Positions 26,207 through 34,668 of a stretch of DNA of 64,000 bases are shown one piece after another; position 1 is the first letter of the stretch, and each line of letters begins with the position of its first letter. The notes under the pieces were generated by a model, which searched no databases, was not told the origin of the DNA, and saw only the letters and a list, made by a program, of their open reading frames with translations. This DNA comes from Virgisporangium aurantiacum (GTDB taxonomy: Bacteria > Actinomycetota > Actinomycetes > Mycobacteriales > Micromonosporaceae): the NCBI RefSeq assembly GCF_016863635.1, contig NZ_BOPG01000045.1, positions 124,001-188,000 on the forward strand, written 5' to 3'. The translations under genes were made by a program, and so were the position numbers.

Positions 26207-27076
26207 TCATGTGGCGAGGATCCGGGCCGCCACCGCCCGCGCGCCGGTGTCGCCGATGAGGATGCTGTAGTGGTTGGTGTCCGGGACCTCGAAGGCCGTC
26301 ACCCGCTCCGGGTCGAGCCCGGCGGCGGCGAGCCGTCCGGCGTCGTAGAGGCCCTGCGGCTCGTTGCTCAGGCCACGGCTGGCCCACAGCAGCACGGCGG
26401 GCACCGGCAGTCGGCGCACCGCCGTCAGGGTCTCCGGGTCGCGGATCACCGCCGTGCCGTCGACGCGCACGGCGTCGAGCGAGCACGACGAGCGCAGCGC
26501 CGGCGGCTCGCCGGTCAGGTCGTGCTCGACGTACGCCGCGACCGCCGCCGACCACTGGCCGGCGAACGCGGGATGGTCGCGCCAGAACGCGTGGTACGCC
26601 TCGACGTCGGGGAACGTCATCGACAACCGGGCCATCGCCGGGCCGAGAACGGCGGCGAGCACCGCGTCGACGTCGACGCCGTCGGGCACGGGGAAGCCGA
26701 CGCCGCCGTCGACCAGAACCAGCGAACGCACCCGCGACGGGTGGCGCACCGCGGCGACGCAGGCGACGAACGCGCCCATCGAGTGCCCGGCGACGACCAC
26801 CCGGTCGGCACCGACGTGGTCGAGCACCGCGATCAGGTCGTCGGCGTGCCGCGCGATGCCCGCGGAGCCCGACACCGCCGCGCTTCCGGCCCGACCGCGC
26901 AGATCGGGCGCCAGCAGCGTCACCCGACCGTCGAGGTGCTCGGCGACGCGGCCCCACGACAGTCCGTTCGCGGTGATCCCGTGCACAACGAGCACCACCG
27001 GCGCGCCGGGTTCCCGGGCCGGCCACCGGTGCACCTCCAGGGCACCACCCGGAACCTCGACGGTGAAGCTGTTCAT
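26207..27076 (-). CDS. Alpha/beta-fold hydrolase coupled to the ABC importer
   Basis: A 289-residue alpha/beta hydrolase: LVVHGITANGLSW (oxyanion loop), VVVAGHSMGAFVACVA with the nucleophile Ser, and PDTNHYSILIG with the catalytic His near the end. There is no signal peptide, so it acts in the cytoplasm. Its ATG overlaps the stop of the LIV permease (ATGA), making it the last gene of the importer operon. If the importer brings in hydroxybutyrate oligomers, this would be the oligomer hydrolase; an ester or lactone hydrolase acting on another imported acid is equally possible. Confidence 0.9.
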   Translation of the reverse strand: MNSFTVEVPGGALEVHRWPAREPGAPVVLVVHGITANGLSWGRVAEHLDGRVTLLAPDLRGRAGSAAVSGSAGIARHADDLIAVLDHVGADRVVVAGHSMGAFVACVAAVRHPSRVRSLVLVDGGVGFPVPDGVDVDAVLAAVLGPAMARLSMTFPDVEAYHAFWRDHPAFAGQWSAAVAAYVEHDLTGEPPALRSSCSLDAVRVDGTAVIRDPETLTAVRRLPVPAVLLWASRGLSNEPQGLYDAGRLAAAGLDPERVTAFEVPDTNHYSILIGDTGARAVAARILAT

Positions 27077-28113
27077 CGGGAGAGAGCCTTTCGACGGCGG
27101 AGGCGGTCGCGCAGGCCCGGCGGCAGCCCGCCGGCGATCCCACGGGGCAGAAAATACACGGCGACGATGAACAGCAGCCCGAGCACGAACTGCGGCTCGG
27201 ACAGCGGCTTGCGGATCGCGTCCGGCAGTGCCGACAGGCCGTCCGATGTGGACAGTCCGGACAGTCGATGGTCGAGATACGTGTACAGCACGCCGCCCAG
27301 CAGCGCGCCCCACCGGGAACCGGCACCGCCGAGCACCACCATGACGAGCAGGCCCAGGGTGAACGACGAGATGGTGGTCTGCGGCGTGGACCCGCTGAGC
27401 AGCAACAGGTGCACGACGCCGCCCGCGGTGGCGAGCACAGCAGAGAGCACGTACGACAGCAGCCGGAACCGGTACGGGTCGAGGCCCAGCACCTCCACCC
27501 GCCGCTCGTTCTCGCGGATGGCCGCCCACACCCTGCCCGGCTCCGAGTCCACCGCCCACCGCACCACGAGAGCGACCACGACCGCGTACGCGAGCGCCAG
27601 CCAGTACAGGTTGGCCGTGTGCACGACCCCCACGAGCATGCCCGGTATCCGGTCGGCGGCCAGCGACAGCCCCTCCTCGCCGCCGGTGAGCCCGCCCGGG
27701 TCGCTCAGCACGACGATCGAGCCGACCTCGGCGAAGGCGAGCGTCACCATCGCGAACGCGATCCCGTTGACCCGCAACGCGAGCGCGCCGAGCAGCGCGG
27801 GCAGCACGAGTCCGACCACGGCGGTGAGCGCGAGCGCGGCACCGAACGACCAGCCCCACCGGCTGATCGCGATGTTCGTGGTGTAGGTGCCGGTGGCCAC
27901 GTACAGGGCGTGCCCGAAGGAGAGCAGTCCGGTGTGGCCGAAGAGCAGGTCGTAGCTCAGCGCGAACCCGGCGAACAGCAGGCACAACGCGAGCAGTTGC
28001 AGGCTGCCCGGGCTGTTGAGCGCGCCCGGCAACAGGCCGGGAACGTCCACTGTGGAGTACGGAACCAGCGCGAGCGCCGCCACCACCGCGACCGGAACCA
28101 CCCACCGCTTCAC
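27073..28113 (-). CDS. livM: LIV-type ABC transporter permease (LivM)
   Basis: A 346-residue inner-membrane permease with about nine hydrophobic segments. SYDLLFGHTGLLSFGHALYV, GIAFAMVTLAFAEVG, WAAIRENERRVEVLG and LGGAGSRWGALLGG are the typical LivM-class signatures. The GTG start overlaps the stop of the LivH gene (GTGA) and its own stop overlaps the hydrolase start. The LIV family imports branched-chain amino acids, urea, short amides and various organic acids, so the name shows the family and not the substrate. Confidence 0.92.
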   Translation of the reverse strand: MKRWVVPVAVVAALALVPYSTVDVPGLLPGALNSPGSLQLLALCLLFAGFALSYDLLFGHTGLLSFGHALYVATGTYTTNIAISRWGWSFGAALALTAVVGLVLPALLGALALRVNGIAFAMVTLAFAEVGSIVVLSDPGGLTGGEEGLSLAADRIPGMLVGVVHTANLYWLALAYAVVVALVVRWAVDSEPGRVWAAIRENERRVEVLGLDPYRFRLLSYVLSAVLATAGGVVHLLLLSGSTPQTTISSFTLGLLVMVVLGGAGSRWGALLGGVLYTYLDHRLSGLSTSDGLSALPDAIRKPLSEPQFVLGLLFIVAVYFLPRGIAGGLPPGLRDRLRRRKALSR

Positions 28114-28994
28114 GCGATACTCCCGACCAGACCGCGCGGCCGCACCAGCAGCAGCACCGCGAGCAACAGCACCACCGACGCCTCGCCGACGCCGGACACG
28201 GTGTAGTAGTTGGCGAACTGCTGCACCAGCCCGACCAGCACGGCGGCCATCGCCGAGCCGGTGATCGAACCCATCCCGCCGATGACGACGACGATGAACG
28301 CGAAGATGAGCAGCGACGTGCCCTGCCCCGGCGAGACGTTGCCGAAGTAGACGCCGGCGAGCGCGCCCGCGAGCGCCGCCGCCGCGCCACCGATGGCGAA
28401 CACGGCGGTGAACGCGATCCGCACGTCGATGCCCAGCGCGGTGACCATCGACCGGTCCTCGACGCCGGCCCGGATGACGAGCCCGAGCCGGGTGCGCTTC
28501 AACAGCAGAAGCAGCGCGCCCAGCACCAGCAGCGCCGCGAACACCAACAGGAACCGGTCGTTCGGCACGGTGGCGCCGAGCACCCGCGTGGTCCCACGGG
28601 TCCACGACGGGCGCGGGAACGTCAGCGGGTCCGCGCCCCACCACGCCCGCAGCAGCGCGACCCCGGCTAGGCTCAGCCCGACCGTCACGAGAACCTGGTG
28701 AATGGGACGCGCGTAGAGCGGCCGGATCAGCACCAGCTCGACGAGCACCGCGAGCACCGCACCCGCGAGCACCCCGAACGCGACGGCGAGCAGGAAGCCG
28801 AACCCTTCGGCTCCCGCCCCGGGCAGGTGCGCGGCGGCCCACCAGGTGCCGTACGCACCGGCCGCGAGGAAGATGCCGTGCGCGAAGTTGAGCACGTCGG
28901 CGAGCCCGAAGATGAGGGACAGGCCGGCGGCGACGAGGAAGTAGAGCGCGGCCAGGCCGAGCCCGGTCAGGAACAGCAGCACCACCGTGCTCAC
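28110..28994 (-). CDS. livH: LIV-type ABC transporter permease (LivH)
   Basis: A 294-residue permease with about eight membrane helices. SLIFGLADVLNFAHGIFLAAGAY lacks nothing of the LivH signature; ALGIDVRIAFTAVFAIGGA and FIVVVIGGMGSITGSA are the conserved loops contacting the ATPases. The GTG start overlaps the stop of LivF (GTGA). With LivM it forms the membrane channel of the importer. Confidence 0.92.
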   Translation of the reverse strand: MSTVVLLFLTGLGLAALYFLVAAGLSLIFGLADVLNFAHGIFLAAGAYGTWWAAAHLPGAGAEGFGFLLAVAFGVLAGAVLAVLVELVLIRPLYARPIHQVLVTVGLSLAGVALLRAWWGADPLTFPRPSWTRGTTRVLGATVPNDRFLLVFAALLVLGALLLLLKRTRLGLVIRAGVEDRSMVTALGIDVRIAFTAVFAIGGAAAALAGALAGVYFGNVSPGQGTSLLIFAFIVVVIGGMGSITGSAMAAVLVGLVQQFANYYTVSGVGEASVVLLLAVLLLVRPRGLVGSIA

Positions 28995-29674
28995 CGACCC
29001 ACCCCCAGCAGCGCCCTGGTGCGGCCCGCGTCGGCAAGGAGCTCCGCGGTCGGTCCACTGTGGACGACGCGGCCCTGCTCGATCACGACCGCCGGGCCGG
29101 CGAGCCGGGCGACCAGCGGCAGGTTCTGCTCGACCAGCAGGATCGGCACCGTGGCGGCGACCCGTTCGAGCACCTGCGCCACCTCGCTGACGATCCGCGG
29201 GGCGAGCCCCTTGGTGGGTTCGTCGACCAGCAGGATGCGGTTGCCGGCGAGCAGGCAGCGCCCGATGGCGAGCATCTGCTGCTGGCCGCCGGAAAGCGTG
29301 CCGGCCCGTTGGCCGGCCCGCGTGGCGAGCTCCGGGAAGATCTCGTGGACCACGTCGTAGCGGGGCACCCCGCGCTCGGCGAGCCGCAGGTTCTCGGCGA
29401 CCGTGAGCCCGGCGAACACGCCGCGGTCCTCCGGCACGTAGCCGACTCCGCGGCGCACGATCGCGTGGGTGGGCAGCCGCGAGATGTCGAAACCGTCGAG
29501 GGTGATCGACCCGGTGCGGGGGACCAGGCCGAGGATCGCACGCAGCGTCGTCGTCTTGCCGGCGCCGTTGCGGCCGAGCAGCGCCGTCACCCCGGTCGAG
29601 GGGACGGTGAAGCTCACGTCGCGCACCAGATGCGACCCTCCGATGTGGACGTCCACATGGGACAGTTCGATCAC
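28991..29674 (-). CDS. livF: LIV-type ABC transporter ATP-binding protein (LivF)
   Basis: A 227-residue ATPase. Walker A is GRNGAGKTTTLR, the ABC signature LSGGQQQML, Walker B ILLVDEP, and VEQN carries the switch residue region. GVGYVPEDRGVFAGLTVAENLRLA is the characteristic LivF Q-loop area. The GTG start overlaps the LivG stop. It pairs with the next ATPase to drive import. Confidence 0.94.
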   Translation of the reverse strand: MIELSHVDVHIGGSHLVRDVSFTVPSTGVTALLGRNGAGKTTTLRAILGLVPRTGSITLDGFDISRLPTHAIVRRGVGYVPEDRGVFAGLTVAENLRLAERGVPRYDVVHEIFPELATRAGQRAGTLSGGQQQMLAIGRCLLAGNRILLVDEPTKGLAPRIVSEVAQVLERVAATVPILLVEQNLPLVARLAGPAVVIEQGRVVHSGPTAELLADAGRTRALLGVGR

Positions 29675-30414
29675 AGAGGCTCTCCCACGTACGCGTGCTG
29701 CACCGTCTCGTCGTCCATGACCCGCGCCGGCGTGTCGATCGCCAGCAGCGCGCCGTGGTGCATCACCGCGACCCGGTCGGCGAGGCCGAGCAGCACCTCC
29801 ATGTGGTGCTCCACCATCAGCACCGGTCGCCCCGCCCGGTGGATCTCCCGGATCAGCTCGGTCAACGCGGGCACGTCGCCGGTCGCGACGCCGGCCATCG
29901 GCTCGTCGAGCAGCATGATCCGCGGCTCGGTCGCCAGCAGCACGGCCAGTTCCAGCTTGCGCTTGTCGCCGTGCGACAGGGTTCCGGCGAGGTCAGCCGC
30001 GTGAGAAGAGAGGCCCACGTCGTCGAGCGCGGCCTCCGCGGCCGACGACGCCGCGCGGTCCGCCGAGGCCCGCCGCCACAGCCGCAGGCAACTCCCGCGG
30101 CTGGCGGCGGCGATCCGGACGTTCTCCCGCACGGTGAGGGCGGGAAAGACGCTGGAGGACTGGAACGTGCGCCCGAGCCCGAGCCGCGCGCGCCGGTGCG
30201 GCGGGGCGGCGGTGAGGTCGACCCCGTCGAGCGTCACCGAGCCGGCGGTCGGCCGGATCAGCCCGGAGATCAGGTTGAACAGCGAGGTCTTGCCGGCGCC
30301 GTTCGGCCCGATGACCGCGACGAACTCGCCGTCGGCCACGTCGAACGTCACGTCGTCGACGATCCGGGTGCTCCCGACCGTCCACGTGAGACCCCGCACC
30401 GATAAGACGCTCAC
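29671..30414 (-). CDS. livG: LIV-type ABC transporter ATP-binding protein (LivG)
   Basis: A 247-residue ATPase: Walker A GPNGAGKTSLFN, a variant signature LSHGDKRKLELA in place of LSGGQ, Walker B IMLLDEPMAG and switch His in VEHHMEV. GLGRTFQSSSVFPALTVREN is the Q-loop region. LSHGD variants are common among LIV ATPases serving non-amino-acid substrates, which fits the idea that the cargo is an organic acid. The GTG start overlaps the stop of the binding protein. Confidence 0.93.
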   Translation of the reverse strand: MSVLSVRGLTWTVGSTRIVDDVTFDVADGEFVAVIGPNGAGKTSLFNLISGLIRPTAGSVTLDGVDLTAAPPHRRARLGLGRTFQSSSVFPALTVRENVRIAAASRGSCLRLWRRASADRAASSAAEAALDDVGLSSHAADLAGTLSHGDKRKLELAVLLATEPRIMLLDEPMAGVATGDVPALTELIREIHRAGRPVLMVEHHMEVLLGLADRVAVMHHGALLAIDTPARVMDDETVQHAYVGEPL

Positions 30415-31616
30415 TTCTTGGCCGCGATCGGCGGTGCGACCGCGTCGGCGTCGAGCTTCTTCACCAGCGTGGCCGTGGGCGCGGTCGCGCTGCCGGTCAG
30501 CTTCACCTGGAACATCGGCTGCAACAGCGCGTGGTCCTCGGCCCGGACCGTCACCGTGCCCTTGACGCCGTCGAACGACCAGCCCTCCAACGACCTGATC
30601 ATCCCCGGCACGTCGTCGTGACCGCCCGCCCGCACCACCATCTGCGCCGCGGTGAAGCCGTCCACCGTGAACAGGTCGACGGTGCCGCCGGCCTTCGTGA
30701 CCCGCTCGGTCATCGCCTTCTCCACCTCGGTGCCGGCCGCGCCCGCGAAGTAGTGCGAGAGGAAGCTGACCTTCTGCGCCACCGGTCCGTACGTGGGCCA
30801 GGTCGCCGTGATGTCGAGGCCGGTGACGACGGTGGTGCTGTCGAAGACGCCCTGCTGTCCGAGCGCGGTCCACATGGCCTGCGCGGTCTGCCCGGCCCAC
30901 GCGACGAACAGCAGGTTCGGTGCCTGCGCCTTGACCTGGCTGGCGAACGGGGTCAGGTCGGTGGCGCTCGCCGGTACCAGCAACTTGTCGACGGTGGCAC
31001 CGGCGCCGCCGAGGACCGTTTGCACGGCCGTCACGTTGGCCTGTCCGAACGCGGAGTCCTGCGCGAACACCGTCACCTTCTTGCCGGCGGTGTCGCCCAG
31101 GAAGCTCGCCGCCGTCCGGATGTCCTGCCAGGTCTGGCGTCCGGACCGGAACGTGTTGCCGTTGACCCCGGTGATCGCGTCGGTGGCGGCCGGCCCGGAG
31201 ATGAACAGTACCTGGTTCTGCGCGGCCAGCGGCGCGACCTGGACGGCGACCCCGGACGCGGTCGAGCCGGCCAGCACCGTGAAGCCCTGCCCGATCAGGT
31301 CCTTCGCCGCCGACACGGCCTTGGCCGGATCGCCGGCGTCGTCGGCCTCGGTGACCTCGACCGGGCGCTTGCCGACCTTGTTCGTGCCCTCGGTGGCGTA
31401 GTCGAGCCCGGCCTTGAACCCTTCGAGGTACTGCTTGCCGTAGGACGCCAGGGGGCCCGTCTTGGAGTACACGAGCCCGACCTTCAGCGGCGCGCTGCTC
31501 CCGGTGTCATCCGTGGCGGCCTTCTCCGGGCTCCCGCACCCTGTAAGCGACCCGGCGAGCGCGGCCAGCAGGGCCGTCGCCGCGGCGAGTAACGCGCGAC
31601 CGTGATGCCCAGGCAT
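30411..31616 (-). CDS. LIV-type ABC transporter substrate-binding lipoprotein (LivK-like)
   Basis: A 401-residue lipoprotein. The lipobox LTGC near residue 26 gives membrane anchoring outside the cell. The Leu/Ile/Val-binding fold starts LKVGLVYSKTGPLASYGKQY, with GSTASGVAVQVAPLAAQNQV and FAQDSAFGQANV later. AGAGG lies about 7 bases before the ATG. It captures the substrate for the LivHMGF importer. The substrate pocket cannot be read by eye, but neighbouring bdh and esterase genes suggest a hydroxyacid or ester product rather than an amino acid. Confidence 0.9.
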   Translation of the reverse strand: MPGHHGRALLAAATALLAALAGSLTGCGSPEKAATDDTGSSAPLKVGLVYSKTGPLASYGKQYLEGFKAGLDYATEGTNKVGKRPVEVTEADDAGDPAKAVSAAKDLIGQGFTVLAGSTASGVAVQVAPLAAQNQVLFISGPAATDAITGVNGNTFRSGRQTWQDIRTAASFLGDTAGKKVTVFAQDSAFGQANVTAVQTVLGGAGATVDKLLVPASATDLTPFASQVKAQAPNLLFVAWAGQTAQAMWTALGQQGVFDSTTVVTGLDITATWPTYGPVAQKVSFLSHYFAGAAGTEVEKAMTERVTKAGGTVDLFTVDGFTAAQMVVRAGGHDDVPGMIRSLEGWSFDGVKGTVTVRAEDHALLQPMFQVKLTGSATAPTATLVKKLDADAVAPPIAAKK

Positions 31617-31694
31617 GGGGAACCTCTTCTCGTACGCGGGGGACGTATGCGGCCAGGCTAGGAGAGCGGTGACGCGCGCCATACGTACGCCGGA

Positions 31695-31722
31695 CCCACA
31701 TATCGGCACGCCGGTATGTGGG
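31695..31722. promoter_or_regulatory. 28-bp inverted repeat between the PucR-type gene and the importer operon
   Basis: Arms of 12 bases (CCCACATATCGG and CCGGTATGTGGG, one mismatch) flank a 4-base CACG loop. It begins 4 bases after the regulator's stop codon and about 80 bases before the binding-protein start. There is no U-tract, so it may be a terminator-like hairpin, an operator for the importer, or both. Confidence 0.6.
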
Positions 31723-31726
31723 AGCG

Positions 31727-33679
31727 TCACGTCCCGGGCAGGCTCGCGCGCAACGCGTGCAGTTTCAGCGCGAGCTGCACCTCCAGCGCGTGGTCCGGCC
31801 GTTGCCAGCGGGTGCCGAGCAACTGGCTGATCCGGTCGAGCCGCTGGTTGACCGTGTTCACGTGGACGTGCAGCCGCTCGGCCGCCCGGGCCGGGCTGCT
31901 GCCGGTGTCGAAGTACGCCCGCAGGGTGTCGGCGAGCGCCGTGCGGCGCCGCGCGTCGTACTCCAGCACCGGCCCGATGGTCGCCGCGAGAAACGTGGTG
32001 ATGTCGTTGTCCTGGCCCAGCAGCAGGCCGACGAAGCCGAGGTCGGCGGCGCTGACCCCGTCGCCCGTGCGGCCGAGGGTCCGCAGCGCCGAGACGCAGC
32101 GGGCCGCCTCGACGTAGGCGGCGGCGACCTCGTCCGGCCCGACCGGTCCGGCGCCGCCGGCGGTCACCGGCGAGCCGAGGACGGCACCGAGTTCGCGCGC
32201 GACCCGGCGGGCCTCGTCGCCGGGGGAGCCAGGGGAGCCGGGCGAGCCGGAGGCCCCGCTGGTGTCATTGCCGGGAAGCAGCAGCACACCGTCGCCGTCG
32301 TGGCGGCCGGCGAGGCCACCGCGCGCCGACGCCTGGCCCGCCGCCCACGACGACGCCCGCTGGCGGTACCGGGCCTCCGCCGAGAAGACCACGACCACGT
32401 GCGGGCGGTCCAGGTCGACGCCGAGCCGGCGGGCCCGTTCCAGCACCACCGCGGGGTCGTCGCCGCGCCCGACGACGAGGTCCTCCAGCAGTTCGCCGCG
32501 CACGCGGCTCTCGGTGTCGGTGACGCTCCGGCGCACGAGCAGGAGCAGCGCGGTGACCACGGCGGCCCGCTCCAGCGTCCGCTCGTCGGTCTCTGACAGC
32601 TCGCCCGGGACGCACAGCGCGAGCGCGCACAGCGGCTCGCCGCCGGCACCGACGGCGGCCACGCGCAGGTCACCGCGCCGCACCGCCCGGCCCTGCACGC
32701 GCGCCTCGGCGACCGCCTCGGCGAGGGCGGCGTCGGAGACCGCGTCGGAAATGTCGCCGACGGTGACCAGACGGCGCCCACCCGCGTCGAGCACGATGAT
32801 GGCGCCGCCCAGCAGTTCGGCGACCGTGGTGGCGAGTTCGCGGACGTCGACGCCGCGCAGCACCAGGCCGGCGAGTCGGTCGTGGGCGTCGGCGGCCCGC
32901 TCGATGGCGAGGCTGTGCTCCCGGCTGAGCGTGTTGGCGGTACCCAGTTCCGCGAGCGCCGCCCGGGTCTCGGTGAGCAGGCGGGTGTTGTCGATGGCGA
33001 CGGCCGCGTGCGCGGCGAGCGAGGTCAGCAGCGCGATCTCGGGCCGCTCGAACGGCCGGGCGGTCCGGTTCGCGGCGTACAGGACGCCGACCACCCGGGC
33101 ACCGAGCCGCATCGGCACGCCCAGGATCGCGACGATGCCCTCCTCCTGCACCGCCGTGTCGATCTCCTCGGTGTGGCGGAACCGCGGGTCACCGAGGTAC
33201 GACGACGTGGTGAACGGCGTGGCGAGCTGGGCGGCGAGCCCGCCGAGTCCGGCGCCCATCGGCAGCCGCAGGCGCTGGAACCGGGCCGACACCGACCCGT
33301 CGGTGACCCGCATGTACGTGTCGCCGCGGTCCGGGTCGTTGAGCGTCATGTAGGTGACGTCGGTGTCGAGCAGCTTGCGCGCCCGGCGCACGATCGCCTC
33401 CAGCACCGCGTCGAGGTCGCGCAGCGTCGCGAGGTCGGCGACGGTGTCGAACAGGGCCGACAGCTCCGCCTCGCGCCGGCGGCGCCGGTCCAGCAGGGCC
33501 CGGACCTCCAGCGCCAGTTCGCGGGCGCGGTCGAGCGCCGCCAGTGCGTCGGCGGAGGCACCGACCGCGCGGGCCTCCAGCAGCGGGCGGTCGAACTCGA
33601 CCCGCGGTGCCTCCCGCACCAGCATCTCCAGGAACGCCTCGGCCGATGCGCCGGGCTCACGGGTGTCCGCTGCCACCAC
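31727..33679 (-). CDS. GAF-domain PucR/CdaR-type transcriptional regulator
   Basis: A 650-residue regulator. The N-terminal 90 residues are helical; residues about 90-240 form a GAF domain (LRDLDAVLEAIVRRARKLLDTDVTYM start, then MGAGLGGLAAQL and GVLYAANRTARPFERPEI). A middle effector-like region is followed by a PucR C-terminal helix-turn-helix (LADTLRAYFDTGSSPARAAER, LHVHVNTVNQRLDRI). A Ser/Gly-Pro-rich loop (SGASGSPGSPGSPG) interrupts the region before the HTH. Such proteins sense small molecules and activate nearby catabolic genes. Start GTG (33679 or 33676) sits close to GGAGGAGG. The bdh gene ends 18 bases upstream, so they share a transcript. Confidence 0.88.
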   Translation of the reverse strand: MVAADTREPGASAEAFLEMLVREAPRVEFDRPLLEARAVGASADALAALDRARELALEVRALLDRRRRREAELSALFDTVADLATLRDLDAVLEAIVRRARKLLDTDVTYMTLNDPDRGDTYMRVTDGSVSARFQRLRLPMGAGLGGLAAQLATPFTTSSYLGDPRFRHTEEIDTAVQEEGIVAILGVPMRLGARVVGVLYAANRTARPFERPEIALLTSLAAHAAVAIDNTRLLTETRAALAELGTANTLSREHSLAIERAADAHDRLAGLVLRGVDVRELATTVAELLGGAIIVLDAGGRRLVTVGDISDAVSDAALAEAVAEARVQGRAVRRGDLRVAAVGAGGEPLCALALCVPGELSETDERTLERAAVVTALLLLVRRSVTDTESRVRGELLEDLVVGRGDDPAVVLERARRLGVDLDRPHVVVVFSAEARYRQRASSWAAGQASARGGLAGRHDGDGVLLLPGNDTSGASGSPGSPGSPGDEARRVARELGAVLGSPVTAGGAGPVGPDEVAAAYVEAARCVSALRTLGRTGDGVSAADLGFVGLLLGQDNDITTFLAATIGPVLEYDARRRTALADTLRAYFDTGSSPARAAERLHVHVNTVNQRLDRISQLLGTRWQRPDHALEVQLALKLHALRASLPGT

Positions 33680-33697
33680 CTCCTCCGCCGGGATATG

Positions 33698-34471
33698 TCA
33701 GTGTGCGGTCCACCCGCCGTCCATGGCCAGCGACGCACCGGTGATCGACGCGGCGGCCGGTGAGCACAGGTACCCGACGAGCTCCGCGACCTCCGCGGGC
33801 TCGATCAGCCGCTTGACCGCCGCCGGCGCCAGCATGATCCGCTCGACGACCTCGTCGGCGCTGATGCCGTGCGCCGCCGCCTGGTCCGCGATCTGGTCCT
33901 CGACGAGCGGGGTCCGCACGTACGCCGGGTTGATGCAGTTCGACGTGACGCCGTGCGCCGCGCCCTCCAGGGCGATCACCTTCGACAGCCCCTCCAGGCC
34001 GTGCTTGGCCGCCACGTAGGCGGCCTTGTACGGGGACGCGCGCAGCCCGTGCACCGACGAGATGTTCACGACCCGCCCGAAACCGCGCTCGTACATGGCC
34101 GGCAGCACCTGCCGGACCAGCCGGAACGGCGCCTCCAGCATCACGCGCAGCAACCGGCCGAACCGCTCCGGCGGGAACCGCTCGATCGGCGCGACGTGCT
34201 GGAGACCGGCGTTGTTGACCAGGATGTCCGGGGCCGGGAACCGGTTGGCGGCGAGGAAGTCGCCGAGCCGGTCGACCGCGTCGAGGTCCGCGAGGTCGGC
34301 GATCCAGGCGGCACCGCCGAGCTCCCCGGCGACCCGTTTCGCGCCGTCCGCGTCGATGTCGGCCACCAGCACCGCGGCACCGGCCGCGGCCAGGTGCCGC
34401 GCGGTGGCCAGGCCGATGCCACTGGCCGCACCGGTGACGAGCGCGGCCCGGCCCGCGAGTGGTGTGGACAC
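33698..34471 (-). CDS. bdhA: D-3-hydroxybutyrate dehydrogenase (SDR family)
   Basis: A 257-residue SDR with TGAASGIG at residues 13-20, NNAGLQHVAPIERFPPERF, the catalytic ISSVHG Ser, and YVAAKHG. The QHVAPIE/FP segment after NNAG and the length of about 258 residues are typical of 3-hydroxybutyrate dehydrogenases that make acetoacetate with NAD. A proline-rich SPYKAAY and AYVRTPLVEDQI further match. The GTG at 34471 follows TACCGT by 7 bases without a ribosome-binding site. It is the first gene of the run bdhA, GAF-PucR regulator, importer, hydrolase, so it fits the catabolism of imported 3-hydroxybutyrate. Confidence 0.87.
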   Translation of the reverse strand: MSTPLAGRAALVTGAASGIGLATARHLAAAGAAVLVADIDADGAKRVAGELGGAAWIADLADLDAVDRLGDFLAANRFPAPDILVNNAGLQHVAPIERFPPERFGRLLRVMLEAPFRLVRQVLPAMYERGFGRVVNISSVHGLRASPYKAAYVAAKHGLEGLSKVIALEGAAHGVTSNCINPAYVRTPLVEDQIADQAAAHGISADEVVERIMLAPAAVKRLIEPAEVAELVGYLCSPAAASITGASLAMDGGWTAH

Positions 34472-34478
34472 GCGACGG

Positions 34479-34484
34479 ACGGTA
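34479..34484 (-). promoter_or_regulatory. Putative -10 box of leaderless bdhA
   Basis: TACCGT on the minus strand, 7 bases before GTG 34471. A weak TGGTCG lies 18 bases further upstream. No Shine-Dalgarno sequence is present. Confidence 0.4.
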
Positions 34485-34668
34485 GCGGTGGCCGCCGACC
34501 GCCGACCATGTGCGCGACTCACACAAACCGGCGGCCGGCCGTGGTTCTCCCGTCCATCTCCTTCGGTCAGGCTTAGAGCTTCGTCAATATCTTCCTTCAT
34601 CGATCTTCTCGTGGTAGGAATTCTTTGCCTTACAGAGGCATCCATCAATACAACGGGGAAGGACGTCT

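Noticed and set aside
30411..31616. Branched-chain amino-acid importer as the certain role
   Set aside because: The LIV family fold does not fix the substrate, and the neighbouring genes point to hydroxybutyrate.
24979..33679. Long antisense open frames opposite the importer and regulator genes
   Set aside because: They are arginine/proline-rich products of GC-biased codon positions with no domain and no ribosome-binding site.
34472..34668. Riboswitch upstream of the M23 peptidase
   Set aside because: The stretch is AT-rich and could hold a promoter, but I find no ydaO or other known aptamer pattern.
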